Positions 21,488 through 29,921 of a stretch of 64,000 nt of DNA are shown piece after piece. This stretch comes from CAZABP01 sp964483245 (GTDB taxonomy: Bacteria > Planctomycetota > UBA1135 > UBA2386). Under the pieces are notes generated by a model. It worked only from the letters and a program-made list of their open reading frames with translations, was not told the origin of the DNA and did not search any database. The position numbers and the translations under genes were made by a program. The stretch's first letter is position 1. Every line of letters begins with the position of its first letter. The stretch is from positions 1 through 64,000 of the forward strand of contig CAZABP010000020.1 of the NCBI GenBank assembly GCA_964483245.1, written 5' to 3'.

Positions 21488-23032
21488 CTACTCCCACTCG
21501 ATCGTCGCGGGCGGCTTGCTCGAGATGTCGAGGCAGACGCGGTTGATCCCGCGCACCTCGTTGATGATCCGGTTGCTGATCCGGCGCAGCACGTCGACCG
21601 GCAGCAGCTCCCAATCCGCGGTCATCGCGTCCCGGCTCGATACGACGCGCACGACTGCGGCGTTCTCATAGGTGCGCTGATCCCCCATGACGCCGACGGT
21701 CTGCACCGGCAGCAGCACGGCGAAGTACTGCCACAGCCCGGCCTGCAGGCCGCGCGTCTCGATCTCGTGCCGCACGATCGCGTCGGCGGCACGCAGCGGG
21801 CGCAGCCGCTCCTCGGTCACCTCGCCGAGGCAGCGGACGGCCAGGCCCGGGCCAGGGAACGGCTGCCGTTCGATCAGGCTCGCCGGCAGGCCGAGCTCGC
21901 GCCCGATCGCACGCACCTCGTCCTTGAACAGATCCCGCAGCGGCTCGACGAGCTGCAGCTCGAGATCCTCCGGCAGCCCACCGACGTTGTGGTGGCTCTT
22001 GATCGTCGCGGTCGCACCACCATGCGCGGCGACCGACTCGATGACGTCCGGATACAGCGTGCCCTGGCCGAGGAACTTGACGTTCGGCAACGCACGCGTC
22101 GCGGCACGGAACACGTCGATGAACACCCGCCCGATCGCCTTGCGCTTGCGCTCCGGATCCGTGACGCCACGCAGCGCCATCAGGAACTGCTCCCCGGCAT
22201 CGGCGACGCGCAGGTCGATGTGCCAGTCGTCCCGGAACAGCTGCTCGACCGCGGCGCGCTCCCCCTCGCGCAGCAGCCCGTTGTCGACGAACACGCAATG
22301 CAGCCGCTTGCCGATCGCCTGGTGCAGCAGCACGGCCGCCACCGACGAGTCCACGCCACCGGACAGCCCGAGCACGACCTCGCCCTGCTCGCCGACCAGC
22401 TCGCGGATCTGCTCGACCTTGCGCTCGACGATGCTGCCCGGATTCCAATCGGTCCGGCAACCGGCGACCTCGAGCACGAAGTTCGCCAGGATCCGCGCGC
22501 CATGTTCGGTGTGCGCGACCTCCGGATGGAACTGCAGCCCGAAGATCTTCCGCTGCGGATCCGCCGCCGCCGCCAGCTCGCACGGCCCGCTGCGCGCCAG
22601 CGGCTGGAACCCCTGCGGCAGCCGGGCGACGTGATCGCCGTGCGACATCCAGACGATCGACTTCGGCGGTACGCCGGCGAACAGCCCGCCCGACTCCTGC
22701 AGCTCGATCTCGGCCTGCCCGTACTCCCGCCCGCTCTGCGCCGGCTCGACGACCCCGCCGAGCTCGTGCGCGAGCCACTGCATCCCGTAGCAGATCCCGA
22801 GCACCGGGACGCCCTTGCGCACCAGCTCGACCGGCAGCTTCGGCGCGTCCTTCTCGTACACCGACCGCGGCCCCCCGCTCAGGATCAGCGCGTCCGGCTG
22901 CAGCGCCTCGAACGCACCCAGCGCCCGCTCCGGTACGGTGATCCGCGAATACACACCGAGCTCGCGGATGCGCCGCGCGATCAACTGGCAGTACTGCGCG
23001 CCGAAGTCGACGATCAGCACGCCGCCGTGCAT
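21488..23032 (-). CDS. guaA: GMP synthase (glutamine-hydrolysing)
   Basis: 514 residues from ATG 23032. An N-terminal class I glutamine amidotransferase (GVLIVDFGAQYCQLIARRIRELGVYSRI, nucleophile Cys in GICYGMQ, His/Glu in FHPEVAHTEHG) is joined to the ATP-pyrophosphatase domain (P-loop LGLSGGVDSSVAAVLL). The C-terminal dimerisation domain ends RVCLDISSKPPATIEWE, the conserved GuaA terminus. It converts XMP to GMP. The guaB gene ends 5 bases upstream, so the two steps from IMP to GMP are co-transcribed. Confidence 0.97.
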   Translation of the reverse strand: MHGGVLIVDFGAQYCQLIARRIRELGVYSRITVPERALGAFEALQPDALILSGGPRSVYEKDAPKLPVELVRKGVPVLGICYGMQWLAHELGGVVEPAQSGREYGQAEIELQESGGLFAGVPPKSIVWMSHGDHVARLPQGFQPLARSGPCELAAAADPQRKIFGLQFHPEVAHTEHGARILANFVLEVAGCRTDWNPGSIVERKVEQIRELVGEQGEVVLGLSGGVDSSVAAVLLHQAIGKRLHCVFVDNGLLREGERAAVEQLFRDDWHIDLRVADAGEQFLMALRGVTDPERKRKAIGRVFIDVFRAATRALPNVKFLGQGTLYPDVIESVAAHGGATATIKSHHNVGGLPEDLELQLVEPLRDLFKDEVRAIGRELGLPASLIERQPFPGPGLAVRCLGEVTEERLRPLRAADAIVRHEIETRGLQAGLWQYFAVLLPVQTVGVMGDQRTYENAAVVRVVSSRDAMTADWELLPVDVLRRISNRIINEVRGINRVCLDISSKPPATIEWE

Positions 23033-23037
23033 CCCGC

Positions 23038-24525
23038 TCACGACGACGTCTCCCCGCTGTAGTTCGGCGCTTCCTTGGTGATCAGGATGTCGTGCGGGTG
23101 CGACTCGCGCAGCCCGGCCGCCGTGACGCGCACGAACTTCGCCTGCTGCGCCAGCTCCGCCAGGGTCCGCGCGCCGCAGTAGCCCATCCCGGAACGGATC
23201 CCGCCGACGAGCTGGTAGACGAAGTTCGCGAGCCCCCCCTTGGTCGGCACCATCCCCTCGACCCCTTCCGGCACGAACTTCATCCGCTCGCGCACCTCCC
23301 CCTGCGCGTAGCGATCGGCGCTGCCGTCCTCCATCGCGCCGAGCGAACCCATCCCGCGCACGACCTTGTAGGTGCGCCCGCGATACAGCACCTCTTCGCC
23401 GGGCGCTTCTTCGAGCCCTGCGAACAGGCTGCCGAGCATGACCGCGCCGGCGCCGCCGGCCAGCGCCTTGACGATGTCGCCGGAATGGCGGATCCCACCG
23501 TCGGCGATGATCGGCACGCCGGCGTCGCGCGCGGCCGCGGCGCATTGCACGACCGCCGTGAACTGCGGCACCCCGACGCCGGTCACGACGCGTGTGGTGC
23601 AGATGCTGCCGGGGCCGATGCCGACCTTGACGCCGTCGGCGCCCGCTTCGACCAGCGCGCGCGTGCCGGCTGCCGTCGCGACATTGCCGGCGATCAGCGG
23701 CACCTTGAAGCGCTGCTTGATCGCGCGCACCGTCTCGATCACGTTCTGGCTGTGGCCGTGCGCGGTGTCGACGACGATGACGTCACAACCGGCGTCGACC
23801 AGCGCGCCGACGCGCTCGAGGTCGTGCACGCCGACCGCCGCGCCGACCAACAGCCGGCCACCGCGGTCACGCGCCGCGTGCGGATACTCCTCCATCAGCC
23901 GCACGTCCTTCATCGTGATCAGGCCGCACAACAGGCCGCCGCCGTCGACCAACAGCAGCTTCTCGACCTTGTTGCGCTGCAGGATCGAGCGCGCCTGCTC
24001 CAGCGTCGTGCCCGGCGGCGCCGTCACCAGCGCGGTTGCCGTCATGACCTCGCGCACGCGCACCTCGCGGCTGTCGACGAACCGCAGATCCCTGCTGGTC
24101 AGGATCCCGAGCACCTTGCGCCGGTCGTCGACGACCGGAAGCCCGCTGATCCGGTGGTTGCGCATCAGGTCCTTCGCCTCGCCGACCGACTGCTCCGGCC
24201 GCAACGTGACCGGATCCTCGATCACCCCGTTCGCGCTGCGCTTGACCTTGTCCACCTCGCCGACCTGCCCGGCGACCGACAGGTTCTTGTGCACGATCCC
24301 GATCCCGCCCTGCTGCGCCAGCGCGATCGCGAGCCGGTGCTCGGTCACGGTGTCCATCGCCGCGCTGACGATCGGGACGTTCAACCGCACGCCACGGCAG
24401 AGCTGCGTGTCGGTGGCCACGTCGCGCGGCAGCGCCGAGGCCATCTGCGGGACCAGCAGCACGTCGTCGTAGGTCAGTCCCTCGCCGAGGATGCGCGCTG
24501 CGACGGGGTCGTCACGGTCGGGCAA
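23038..24525 (-). CDS. guaB: IMP dehydrogenase
   Basis: 495 residues if translation starts at TTG 24525, which has a GGAG Shine-Dalgarno 7 bases upstream; a longer frame to 24585 adds an unconserved extension. The (beta/alpha)8 barrel begins GLTYDDVLLVPQ and is interrupted by two CBS domains at about residues 95-210 (GVIEDPVTLRPEQSV ... LLVDGGGLLCGLITMKDV). The catalytic Cys lies in GPGSICTTRVVTGVG and the flap in RYAQGEVRERMKFVPEGVEG. It oxidises IMP to XMP, the committed step of guanine nucleotide synthesis. The operon partner guaA follows. Confidence 0.97.
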   Translation of the reverse strand: MPDRDDPVAARILGEGLTYDDVLLVPQMASALPRDVATDTQLCRGVRLNVPIVSAAMDTVTEHRLAIALAQQGGIGIVHKNLSVAGQVGEVDKVKRSANGVIEDPVTLRPEQSVGEAKDLMRNHRISGLPVVDDRRKVLGILTSRDLRFVDSREVRVREVMTATALVTAPPGTTLEQARSILQRNKVEKLLLVDGGGLLCGLITMKDVRLMEEYPHAARDRGGRLLVGAAVGVHDLERVGALVDAGCDVIVVDTAHGHSQNVIETVRAIKQRFKVPLIAGNVATAAGTRALVEAGADGVKVGIGPGSICTTRVVTGVGVPQFTAVVQCAAAARDAGVPIIADGGIRHSGDIVKALAGGAGAVMLGSLFAGLEEAPGEEVLYRGRTYKVVRGMGSLGAMEDGSADRYAQGEVRERMKFVPEGVEGMVPTKGGLANFVYQLVGGIRSGMGYCGARTLAELAQQAKFVRVTAAGLRESHPHDILITKEAPNYSGETSS

Positions 24526-24594
24526 TGCTTTCTCCGGTTGAGAAAGCGTCGGAGTTATAGGCAGCGCCTCCGAGGTCCGCCACAACTCGCTCCC

Positions 24595-26145
24595 TCACCG
24601 CCGCCGGAACCGTGCGCTGCGCGGGTCGGGCGGTCCCACCAACAGCAGGTCCTGGCGGTTGGCCGCCAGGTGCACGAGCACGTGCCACGCAGCGACCGGA
24701 TCGGTCCCTGCCCGCTCGGCCAGCTCGGCGCAGCTGCGCGGCTCCGCGTCGAGCGCATCGAGCAGCGCGCGCTGCACTGCCAGCACCGACGACGCGGCAC
24801 GCTTGCCGGCCTCGACACCCGGCTGGTCGTAGGCATTGACGTCGATCAGTTCGGCATAGAGCCCGACCGCGCGCTCGAACAACGCCACGACCGCGCCGAA
24901 CGTCCGCTCGTCGAGATGGGTCACCGTCAGCGTCGCCGAGTGCCGGCCGGCCTCGACCAACGCCTGCCGCGTCCCCTGCCAGAAACCGTCCAGGAAGTCC
25001 CCGCTGGTGACGCCCGGCTCGACCTCGATCGACGGCCCGACACGGTCCTGCAGCACGCGGACGAACTGCACGAAGAAGTCGTGCCGCCCGTCGCGCAGCT
25101 GCTGCACGAATGCGTGTTGATCCGTGCTCCCCTTGTTGCCGTAGACGGTCAGCCCCTGGTGCACGGTGCGCCCCTCGCGGTCCTGCGCCTTGCCGAGCGA
25201 CTCCATGACCAGCTGCTGCAGGTAGCGCGACAGCAGCAGCAACCGGTCCCGGTACGGCAGCACGACCATCGCGCGCTCGCCGCGACCGTTGCCTTCGGCG
25301 TGCCAGAACGCAGCCAGCCACGCGGCCGGATTCTGCGCCGGCGCAGCGCGGGTCTTCTCGTCCATCGCCGCGGCGCCGCCGAGCAGCCCGTGCAGGTCCA
25401 GGCCCAGCAGCGCCGCCGGCAGCAGGCCGACCGATGAGAACAGGCTCGTGCGCCCGCCGACCCAGTCCGGGATCGGGAACTGCGCGAGCCAGCCTTCCCC
25501 CTCCGCCTGCGCCGCGAGCTTGCTGCCCGGCATCGTGATCGCGACCGCCCGCGGTGCCAGCTCGATCCCGCTGCGCGCGCAGACCGCCGCAACCTCCGCC
25601 AGTGCGTTCCGTGTCTCCGGCGTGCCGCCCGACTTGCTGGTCACCAACACCAGCGTGTCGGCCAACGTGCCGATCCGCGCGAGCTCGCGGTCCAGCCCGT
25701 CCGGATCGCTGTTGTCGATCAGGTGGAACGCCATCGGTCCGTCCGGATCCTCGAACGCGTCGGCCAGCAGCAGCGGACCGAGTGCCGACCCGCCGATCCC
25801 GAGCAGCAGCACGCGCGCGAACGCCCCACCTTCCGGCGGCGCGATGCGCCCGGCGTGCACGTCGGCCGCGAACGACCGGATCCGATCCACGTTCTCGGCG
25901 ATCTCCTCCGAGATCGCGGCGTCCGGTGCGCGCGCCGGCGCGCGCAGCCAGTAGTGACCGACCATCCGGTCCTCGGCGCGGTTCGCCTTCGCGCCGCGTT
26001 CGAGCTCCGCCATCGCCGCCATCGCCGCCTCCAGACGTGCCATCGGCAGCTCCGTCATCCCGCCCAGGCTCAGATCCAGCTCGACGAACGGATCGTCGAG
26101 CACACAGCGCCAGCGCAGGTAGCGCTCCAGATCCGGTTTCGTCAC
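24595..26145 (-). CDS. pgi: Glucose-6-phosphate isomerase
   Basis: 516 residues from GTG 26145, which overlaps the stop of the upstream methyltransferase (GTGA). Signatures: GIGGSALGPLLLADAF, VTSKSGGTPETRNALAEV, PDWVGGRTSLFSSVGLLPAALLG and YGNKGSTDQHAFVQQLRDG (motif with the catalytic Gln/His). The C-terminal region INAYDQPGVEAGKRA-like (here DVNAYDQPGVEAGKRA) is also present. It is the glycolytic/gluconeogenic isomerase of glucose 6-phosphate and fructose 6-phosphate. The extra 60-residue C-terminal winged-helix-like tail (CAELAERAGTDPVAAWHVLVHLAANRQDLLLVG) is seen in a subset of bacterial Pgi proteins. Confidence 0.95.
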   Translation of the reverse strand: MTKPDLERYLRWRCVLDDPFVELDLSLGGMTELPMARLEAAMAAMAELERGAKANRAEDRMVGHYWLRAPARAPDAAISEEIAENVDRIRSFAADVHAGRIAPPEGGAFARVLLLGIGGSALGPLLLADAFEDPDGPMAFHLIDNSDPDGLDRELARIGTLADTLVLVTSKSGGTPETRNALAEVAAVCARSGIELAPRAVAITMPGSKLAAQAEGEGWLAQFPIPDWVGGRTSLFSSVGLLPAALLGLDLHGLLGGAAAMDEKTRAAPAQNPAAWLAAFWHAEGNGRGERAMVVLPYRDRLLLLSRYLQQLVMESLGKAQDREGRTVHQGLTVYGNKGSTDQHAFVQQLRDGRHDFFVQFVRVLQDRVGPSIEVEPGVTSGDFLDGFWQGTRQALVEAGRHSATLTVTHLDERTFGAVVALFERAVGLYAELIDVNAYDQPGVEAGKRAASSVLAVQRALLDALDAEPRSCAELAERAGTDPVAAWHVLVHLAANRQDLLLVGPPDPRSARFRRR

Positions 26146-26834
26146 GGCACGTCCTTGCGCATCACGAACAGGTGGTTGAACCCACGCAGGAAGTAGTTCC
26201 CCTCGCGTGCCGCGCGGTGCTGCGACGATTCGCGCAGCGTCGCGTTGCGCCGCACGACCGCGACCTGGTCGACCGGCGTCAACCGCTCGCAGAGCAGCGT
26301 GTGCAACCGCGTCCCGATCGGGACGAACCCGCGCCCGTGCACATACGTGTCGCCGACGTAGAGCCCAAGGTGTCCGCCGGTGCGCAGCACGCGACGCAGC
26401 TCGTCGAACACGACCGTCATCGCGCGGAAGTACTCCGGCTCGAACGCATCCAGCTCCCCGATGCACTCCGGCCGCCCGGAGTACTCCAGATGCGTCGAGT
26501 ACGGCGGGTCGAGGAACACGAAGTCCGCGCTCCCCGCTTCCAGCGGCAGCTGGCGTGCGTCGGCGCGGTGGATGTCCCGGCGTTGCGGCTGCAGGTCGTA
26601 GCCGATCGCGCGCCGGTCCAGATCACGCGCCACGTCGATCGTCGTGCCGCTGCCGCACATCGGATCGACGACGAGCTGCTGCGGCTCGGTGTAGCGCTGC
26701 AGCAGATTCCAGATCACGTGGCTCGGGGTCGCTCCGCGGTAGCTCGTGTCCCCCTGCCGGCCCTGCCCGTAGTTCTGCGACGGGAAGTCCCACAGCGTCG
26801 TCGTCTGCAGTCGGGGCTCGGGGCGCGGTTTCAC
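26142..26834 (-). CDS. DNA methylase-fold (N6/N4) methyltransferase
   Basis: 230 residues from GTG 26834. SAM-binding motif I VVDPMCGSGTTIDVARDL is followed by catalytic motif IV FLDPPYS, the DPPY signature of N6-adenine or N4-cytosine methylases, and LRRVLRTGGHLGLYVGDTY. An N-terminal segment LWDFPSQNYG ... GATPSHVIWNLLQRYT resembles orphan DNA methylases. No restriction enzyme or recognition-domain gene is adjacent, and the next gene is pgi. It could be a DNA or an RNA base methyltransferase; target unknown. The start has no ATG option upstream within the conserved region. Confidence 0.82.
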   Translation of the reverse strand: MKPRPEPRLQTTTLWDFPSQNYGQGRQGDTSYRGATPSHVIWNLLQRYTEPQQLVVDPMCGSGTTIDVARDLDRRAIGYDLQPQRRDIHRADARQLPLEAGSADFVFLDPPYSTHLEYSGRPECIGELDAFEPEYFRAMTVVFDELRRVLRTGGHLGLYVGDTYVHGRGFVPIGTRLHTLLCERLTPVDQVAVVRRNATLRESSQHRAAREGNYFLRGFNHLFVMRKDVP

Positions 26835-26876
26835 TTCGCGAGCGGGACGGAGCGCGGCGCAAGGTAACCTGCGACC

Positions 26877-28259
26877 GTGCCGTCCGAAACCGCGGTCCTG
26901 CTGACGCTCGGCGCATTCCTGGCGGTCTCGGTCGCGATCGGCGCATGGTCGCGCCGGGGCGTGCACGGAGAGCAGGAATTCCTGCTCGGCGGCCGCCGGC
27001 TCGGTCCGCTGGTCGCCGGGATCAGCGCGTCGGCGACGTCGTCGTCGGCGTGGACGCTGCTCGGGGTCAGCAGCTATGCGTACCTGCACGGGCCGGCTGC
27101 GATCTGGTTGTTCCCGTCCTGCGTCGGCGGTTTCTGCATCAACTGGTTCCTGCTCGCGCCCAGGCTGCGCAGGTTCGCGGCCGCACGTGGCGCGCTGACG
27201 ATCAGCGACCTGCTGGCGGCGGATCTCGCCCCGGCGCCGGCACGACGGATCCGCCGGCTCGTCGCGCTGCTGACGTTCGTGGCGCTGCTCGCGTACATCT
27301 CGTCGCAGCTGCAGGGGGCCGGCAAGCTGTTCAGCCAGGTCTTCGCGCTGCCGTCGACGCCGGCCGTGTTGATCGGTGCTGCGGTCGTGTTGGTCTACTG
27401 CCTGCTCGGCGGCTTCCTGGCGATCAGCCGCAACGACACTCTGCAGGGGCTGCTGATGGCGGCGACCGCGGTCGTACTGCCGGTCGGCGCGCTGCTGGCA
27501 GCGGGCCCCGGTGCGGCGCTCGAACCGCTGCTCGGCGGCCCGGGCGCCGATTGGTTCCGCGGCTACGAAGGTCCCGCTGCGTTCGGCTTCGTGATCGGGC
27601 TGCTCGGGATCGGTCTTGGCTATCCCGGCCAGCCGCACGTGCTCGGATTCCTGATGGCGGTCCGCGACGAGGCCGCGCTGCGCGCGGCCCGTCGCTACGC
27701 AATCGCCTGGGCGCTGCTGGTCTACGCCGGGATGATCCTGCTCGGTCTCGCCGCGCGGCGGCTGACGCTCGACGTCGGTGGCGATGCAGAGCGCGTGATG
27801 CTGGCCGCCGCGGAAGCGGTGTTCCCGCCGGTCGTCGTCGGGCTGATGCTGGCCGCGGTGCTGTCGGCGATCCTGTCGACGGTCGACAGCCAGTTGTTGG
27901 TCGCGACCGGAGCTGCGACGCACGATCTCGGCGCGCGGCCGGATCTCGGGCGCAGCCGGCTCGTCATGGCGGCGATCGCAGTCGCGGCCTGTGGGTTCGC
28001 GCTGTTCGGAGATCCGCGGATCTTCACACGCGTGTTGTCCGCGTGGTCGGCGATGGGCGCGGGCTTCGGGCCGCTGCTGCTCTGGCTGCTGTGGATCGGA
28101 CCGGTCGGTGCGCGCACCCGCACCGTGGCGATCCTGATCGGCTACGGCACGAGCGTCGTGGCGTACGCGTTCGACGAGACGCGCAACACGTGGGTCGAAC
28201 GCGTGCTGCCGTTCCTGCTCGCGACTGCGGTGCTCGCGGTCACGAGCAGGAGACGTTAG
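26877..28259 (+). CDS. Sodium:solute symporter (SSS family, PutP-like)
   Basis: 460 residues, GTG start, with 12 or 13 hydrophobic helices spread through the protein. Family signs: GRRLGPLVAGISASATSSSAWTLLGVSSYAY near residues 40-70 (sodium-binding helix 1-2 region), GGFLAISRNDTLQGLLM near 180-195 and AAVLSAILSTVDSQLLVATGAATHDL near 320-345, which carries the conserved Ser/Thr of the second sodium site. Closest in pattern to proline/pantothenate permeases, but the substrate cannot be fixed. It is divergent from the methyltransferase, with a 42-base gap, and converges with the tetraheme cytochrome gene 6 bases away. Confidence 0.9.
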   Translation: MPSETAVLLTLGAFLAVSVAIGAWSRRGVHGEQEFLLGGRRLGPLVAGISASATSSSAWTLLGVSSYAYLHGPAAIWLFPSCVGGFCINWFLLAPRLRRFAAARGALTISDLLAADLAPAPARRIRRLVALLTFVALLAYISSQLQGAGKLFSQVFALPSTPAVLIGAAVVLVYCLLGGFLAISRNDTLQGLLMAATAVVLPVGALLAAGPGAALEPLLGGPGADWFRGYEGPAAFGFVIGLLGIGLGYPGQPHVLGFLMAVRDEAALRAARRYAIAWALLVYAGMILLGLAARRLTLDVGGDAERVMLAAAEAVFPPVVVGLMLAAVLSAILSTVDSQLLVATGAATHDLGARPDLGRSRLVMAAIAVAACGFALFGDPRIFTRVLSAWSAMGAGFGPLLLWLLWIGPVGARTRTVAILIGYGTSVVAYAFDETRNTWVERVLPFLLATAVLAVTSRRR

Positions 28260-28265
28260 CGGACG

Positions 28266-29039
28266 TTACTTGTCCTTGTCCTTGTCCTTGGTGCCGGCTG
28301 CCGGCGCGGGGTTGCCGTCGGCGTCGGTCTTGGCCGGCATCGTGCACTTGCCGTCCTTGCTGTCCTTCTTGCAGACGCACTTCTCGTCGCAGCTGCAGGC
28401 GGTCAGCGCGGCCTTCTCCTCGGCCGTGCGCGGCTTCAGCGGATTCAGGTGCCGGATCTGCGCCACGCGGTCGTGGTAGCAGAACGGCTTGTAGGTCGGG
28501 CTCTCCTCGTTGTGGCACTTGGTGCAGGTCTCGAGCGGCGCCTGCTTGACGATCTCGTCGTCCGGAATCTTGGTGTAGCTCGGCGGCTTGCCTTCCTCTT
28601 CGTCGGCCGCGGCCTTCATGCGCGCCTTGACGTGCTGCTCGCCCGGTCCATGGCAGGATTCGCATTGCACCCCGAGCTTCGCGTCGAAGCTGCGGTGCAC
28701 GTTCTCCTTCGGCTCACCGAACGCAGTCACGTGGCACTTCAAGCACTGGTCCGACTTCTGCGGATCAGCGACGCCAGCCTTGGCCGCGACTTTCTTGGCC
28801 TCTTCGCTGGCGAGCACATCGAACGCCTTGGCGTGCTCCTGTTGATGCCAGGTGCCGAACTGATCGCCCGCCTCCTTGGCTTCGTGACAGTTCTTGCAGC
28901 GCTCCGCGCCGACGAAGCGGTTCGGGGCCGGCGGCGGCGGGCCATCCGGCGAGATCGGCGCAAACGCGGGAACCAGGAACAGCAGCGCCGCGGCGCTGGC
29001 GGCGAGCGGGAATCGCAACGTGCGGCTCGGGTGCTTCAC
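28266..29039 (-). CDS. Tetraheme c-type cytochrome, c554-like
   Basis: 257 residues from GTG 29039. A signal peptide (LAASAAALLFLVPAFA) is followed by four heme-binding motifs: CKNCH, CLKCH, CESCH and CTKCH. They fall in the cytochrome c554/c-prime arrangement with extra His ligands such as WHQQEHAKAF. After the last heme comes a Cys-rich segment (CSCDEKCVCKKDSKDGKC) and a Lys/Asp tail. Likely a periplasmic electron carrier. It is the last gene on the strand after the decaheme cytochrome and the HEAT-like gene (40-base gap), so it probably belongs to the same transcription unit and could feed electrons to the outer-membrane conduit. Confidence 0.9.
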   Translation of the reverse strand: MKHPSRTLRFPLAASAAALLFLVPAFAPISPDGPPPPAPNRFVGAERCKNCHEAKEAGDQFGTWHQQEHAKAFDVLASEEAKKVAAKAGVADPQKSDQCLKCHVTAFGEPKENVHRSFDAKLGVQCESCHGPGEQHVKARMKAAADEEEGKPPSYTKIPDDEIVKQAPLETCTKCHNEESPTYKPFCYHDRVAQIRHLNPLKPRTAEEKAALTACSCDEKCVCKKDSKDGKCTMPAKTDADGNPAPAAGTKDKDKDK

Positions 29040-29079
29040 GGTCGGGTCTCCATCGGAAAGGGGGGGATACGCGCGCAGG

Positions 29080-29919
29080 CTACCGCTCCGGCCCGGAGTT
29101 CGGCGCCGGCTTCTCGGCGTGGGGGATCGGACGGCCAAGCAGCCCCAGGACCGCTGCGAGTCCCGGTCCCTCGGCCTGTTCCAGCGCGGACAAGATCGTC
29201 GCTTCCAGCAGCGGATCCTGCGCGCGGGTGATCTCCGCGGCGAGCCGACTCCAGTCGGCTGCCCCCGCGTGACGCGCGTGCGCCGCCATGGCCCGGCGGC
29301 GTGCCGCAGGGTCGAGCGACGGCGACGGGTCGAAGGCGAGTTCACGGATCACCGCCGCAGCCTTCGGGTCCGTCGCGCGTTCGACCTGGTGGCGCAACGC
29401 GAAGGCCGCCAGTTGCGGATCCGCGCTGCGCACTGCCCGCGCGAACAGCGCTGGCGCCTGCGGCAGATCCGCGCCGGCCGCGACCTGCAACGCCGCAACC
29501 TTGCGGGCCAGGGATCCTGGTTCGTCCAGGCAGGTCTGCGCGAGCCGCATGAACTCCGCGGCGCTGCGCGCCGCGACATGCTCCCACTCGGCGCGATGTG
29601 CCGCCTCGCCAGGCTCGCGGGGCGCGGGCGTGGCCGCTGGTTCCGGATCATCCGGCTCCGGCACGAAGTACCGCGGCGCAGTCGACTCGGTTGCCTGCCC
29701 CGGCGCAGCGGCTGAGCAGGCACCGTCCGCAACAGGAATTGCGACGGCCGGGACGACCTGCGCGGCATCGGCTCCTTGGTCCGCTCCTCGCGCAATGTCC
29801 GGCCGGTCGCTCCCCCACAACAACGCCACACCGCCTGCAAGCACGAGACCGGGCAGGATCAACCACGCGCCACTCGGCGCGCGCCGACCCTGCCCGGTCC
29901 GCCAGGAGTGCTGCACCAT
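29080..29919 (-). CDS. Membrane-anchored HEAT-like repeat protein of unknown function
   Basis: 279 residues from ATG 29919, only 2 bases after the stop of the decaheme cytochrome. One N-terminal helix (GAWLILPGLVLAGGVALLWG) anchors it. A Pro/Ala-rich linker follows, and from about residue 100 an all-alpha region resembles HEAT/PBS repeats (PQLAAFALRHQVERATDPKAAAVIRELAFD, LARKVAALQVAAGADLP). No heme motif or catalytic residue is seen. The tight coupling to cytochrome genes on both sides suggests an accessory or assembly role in the electron-transfer system; this is inferred from context only. Confidence 0.72.
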   Translation of the reverse strand: MVQHSWRTGQGRRAPSGAWLILPGLVLAGGVALLWGSDRPDIARGADQGADAAQVVPAVAIPVADGACSAAAPGQATESTAPRYFVPEPDDPEPAATPAPREPGEAAHRAEWEHVAARSAAEFMRLAQTCLDEPGSLARKVAALQVAAGADLPQAPALFARAVRSADPQLAAFALRHQVERATDPKAAAVIRELAFDPSPSLDPAARRRAMAAHARHAGAADWSRLAAEITRAQDPLLEATILSALEQAEGPGLAAVLGLLGRPIPHAEKPAPNSGPER

Positions 29920-29921
29920 CG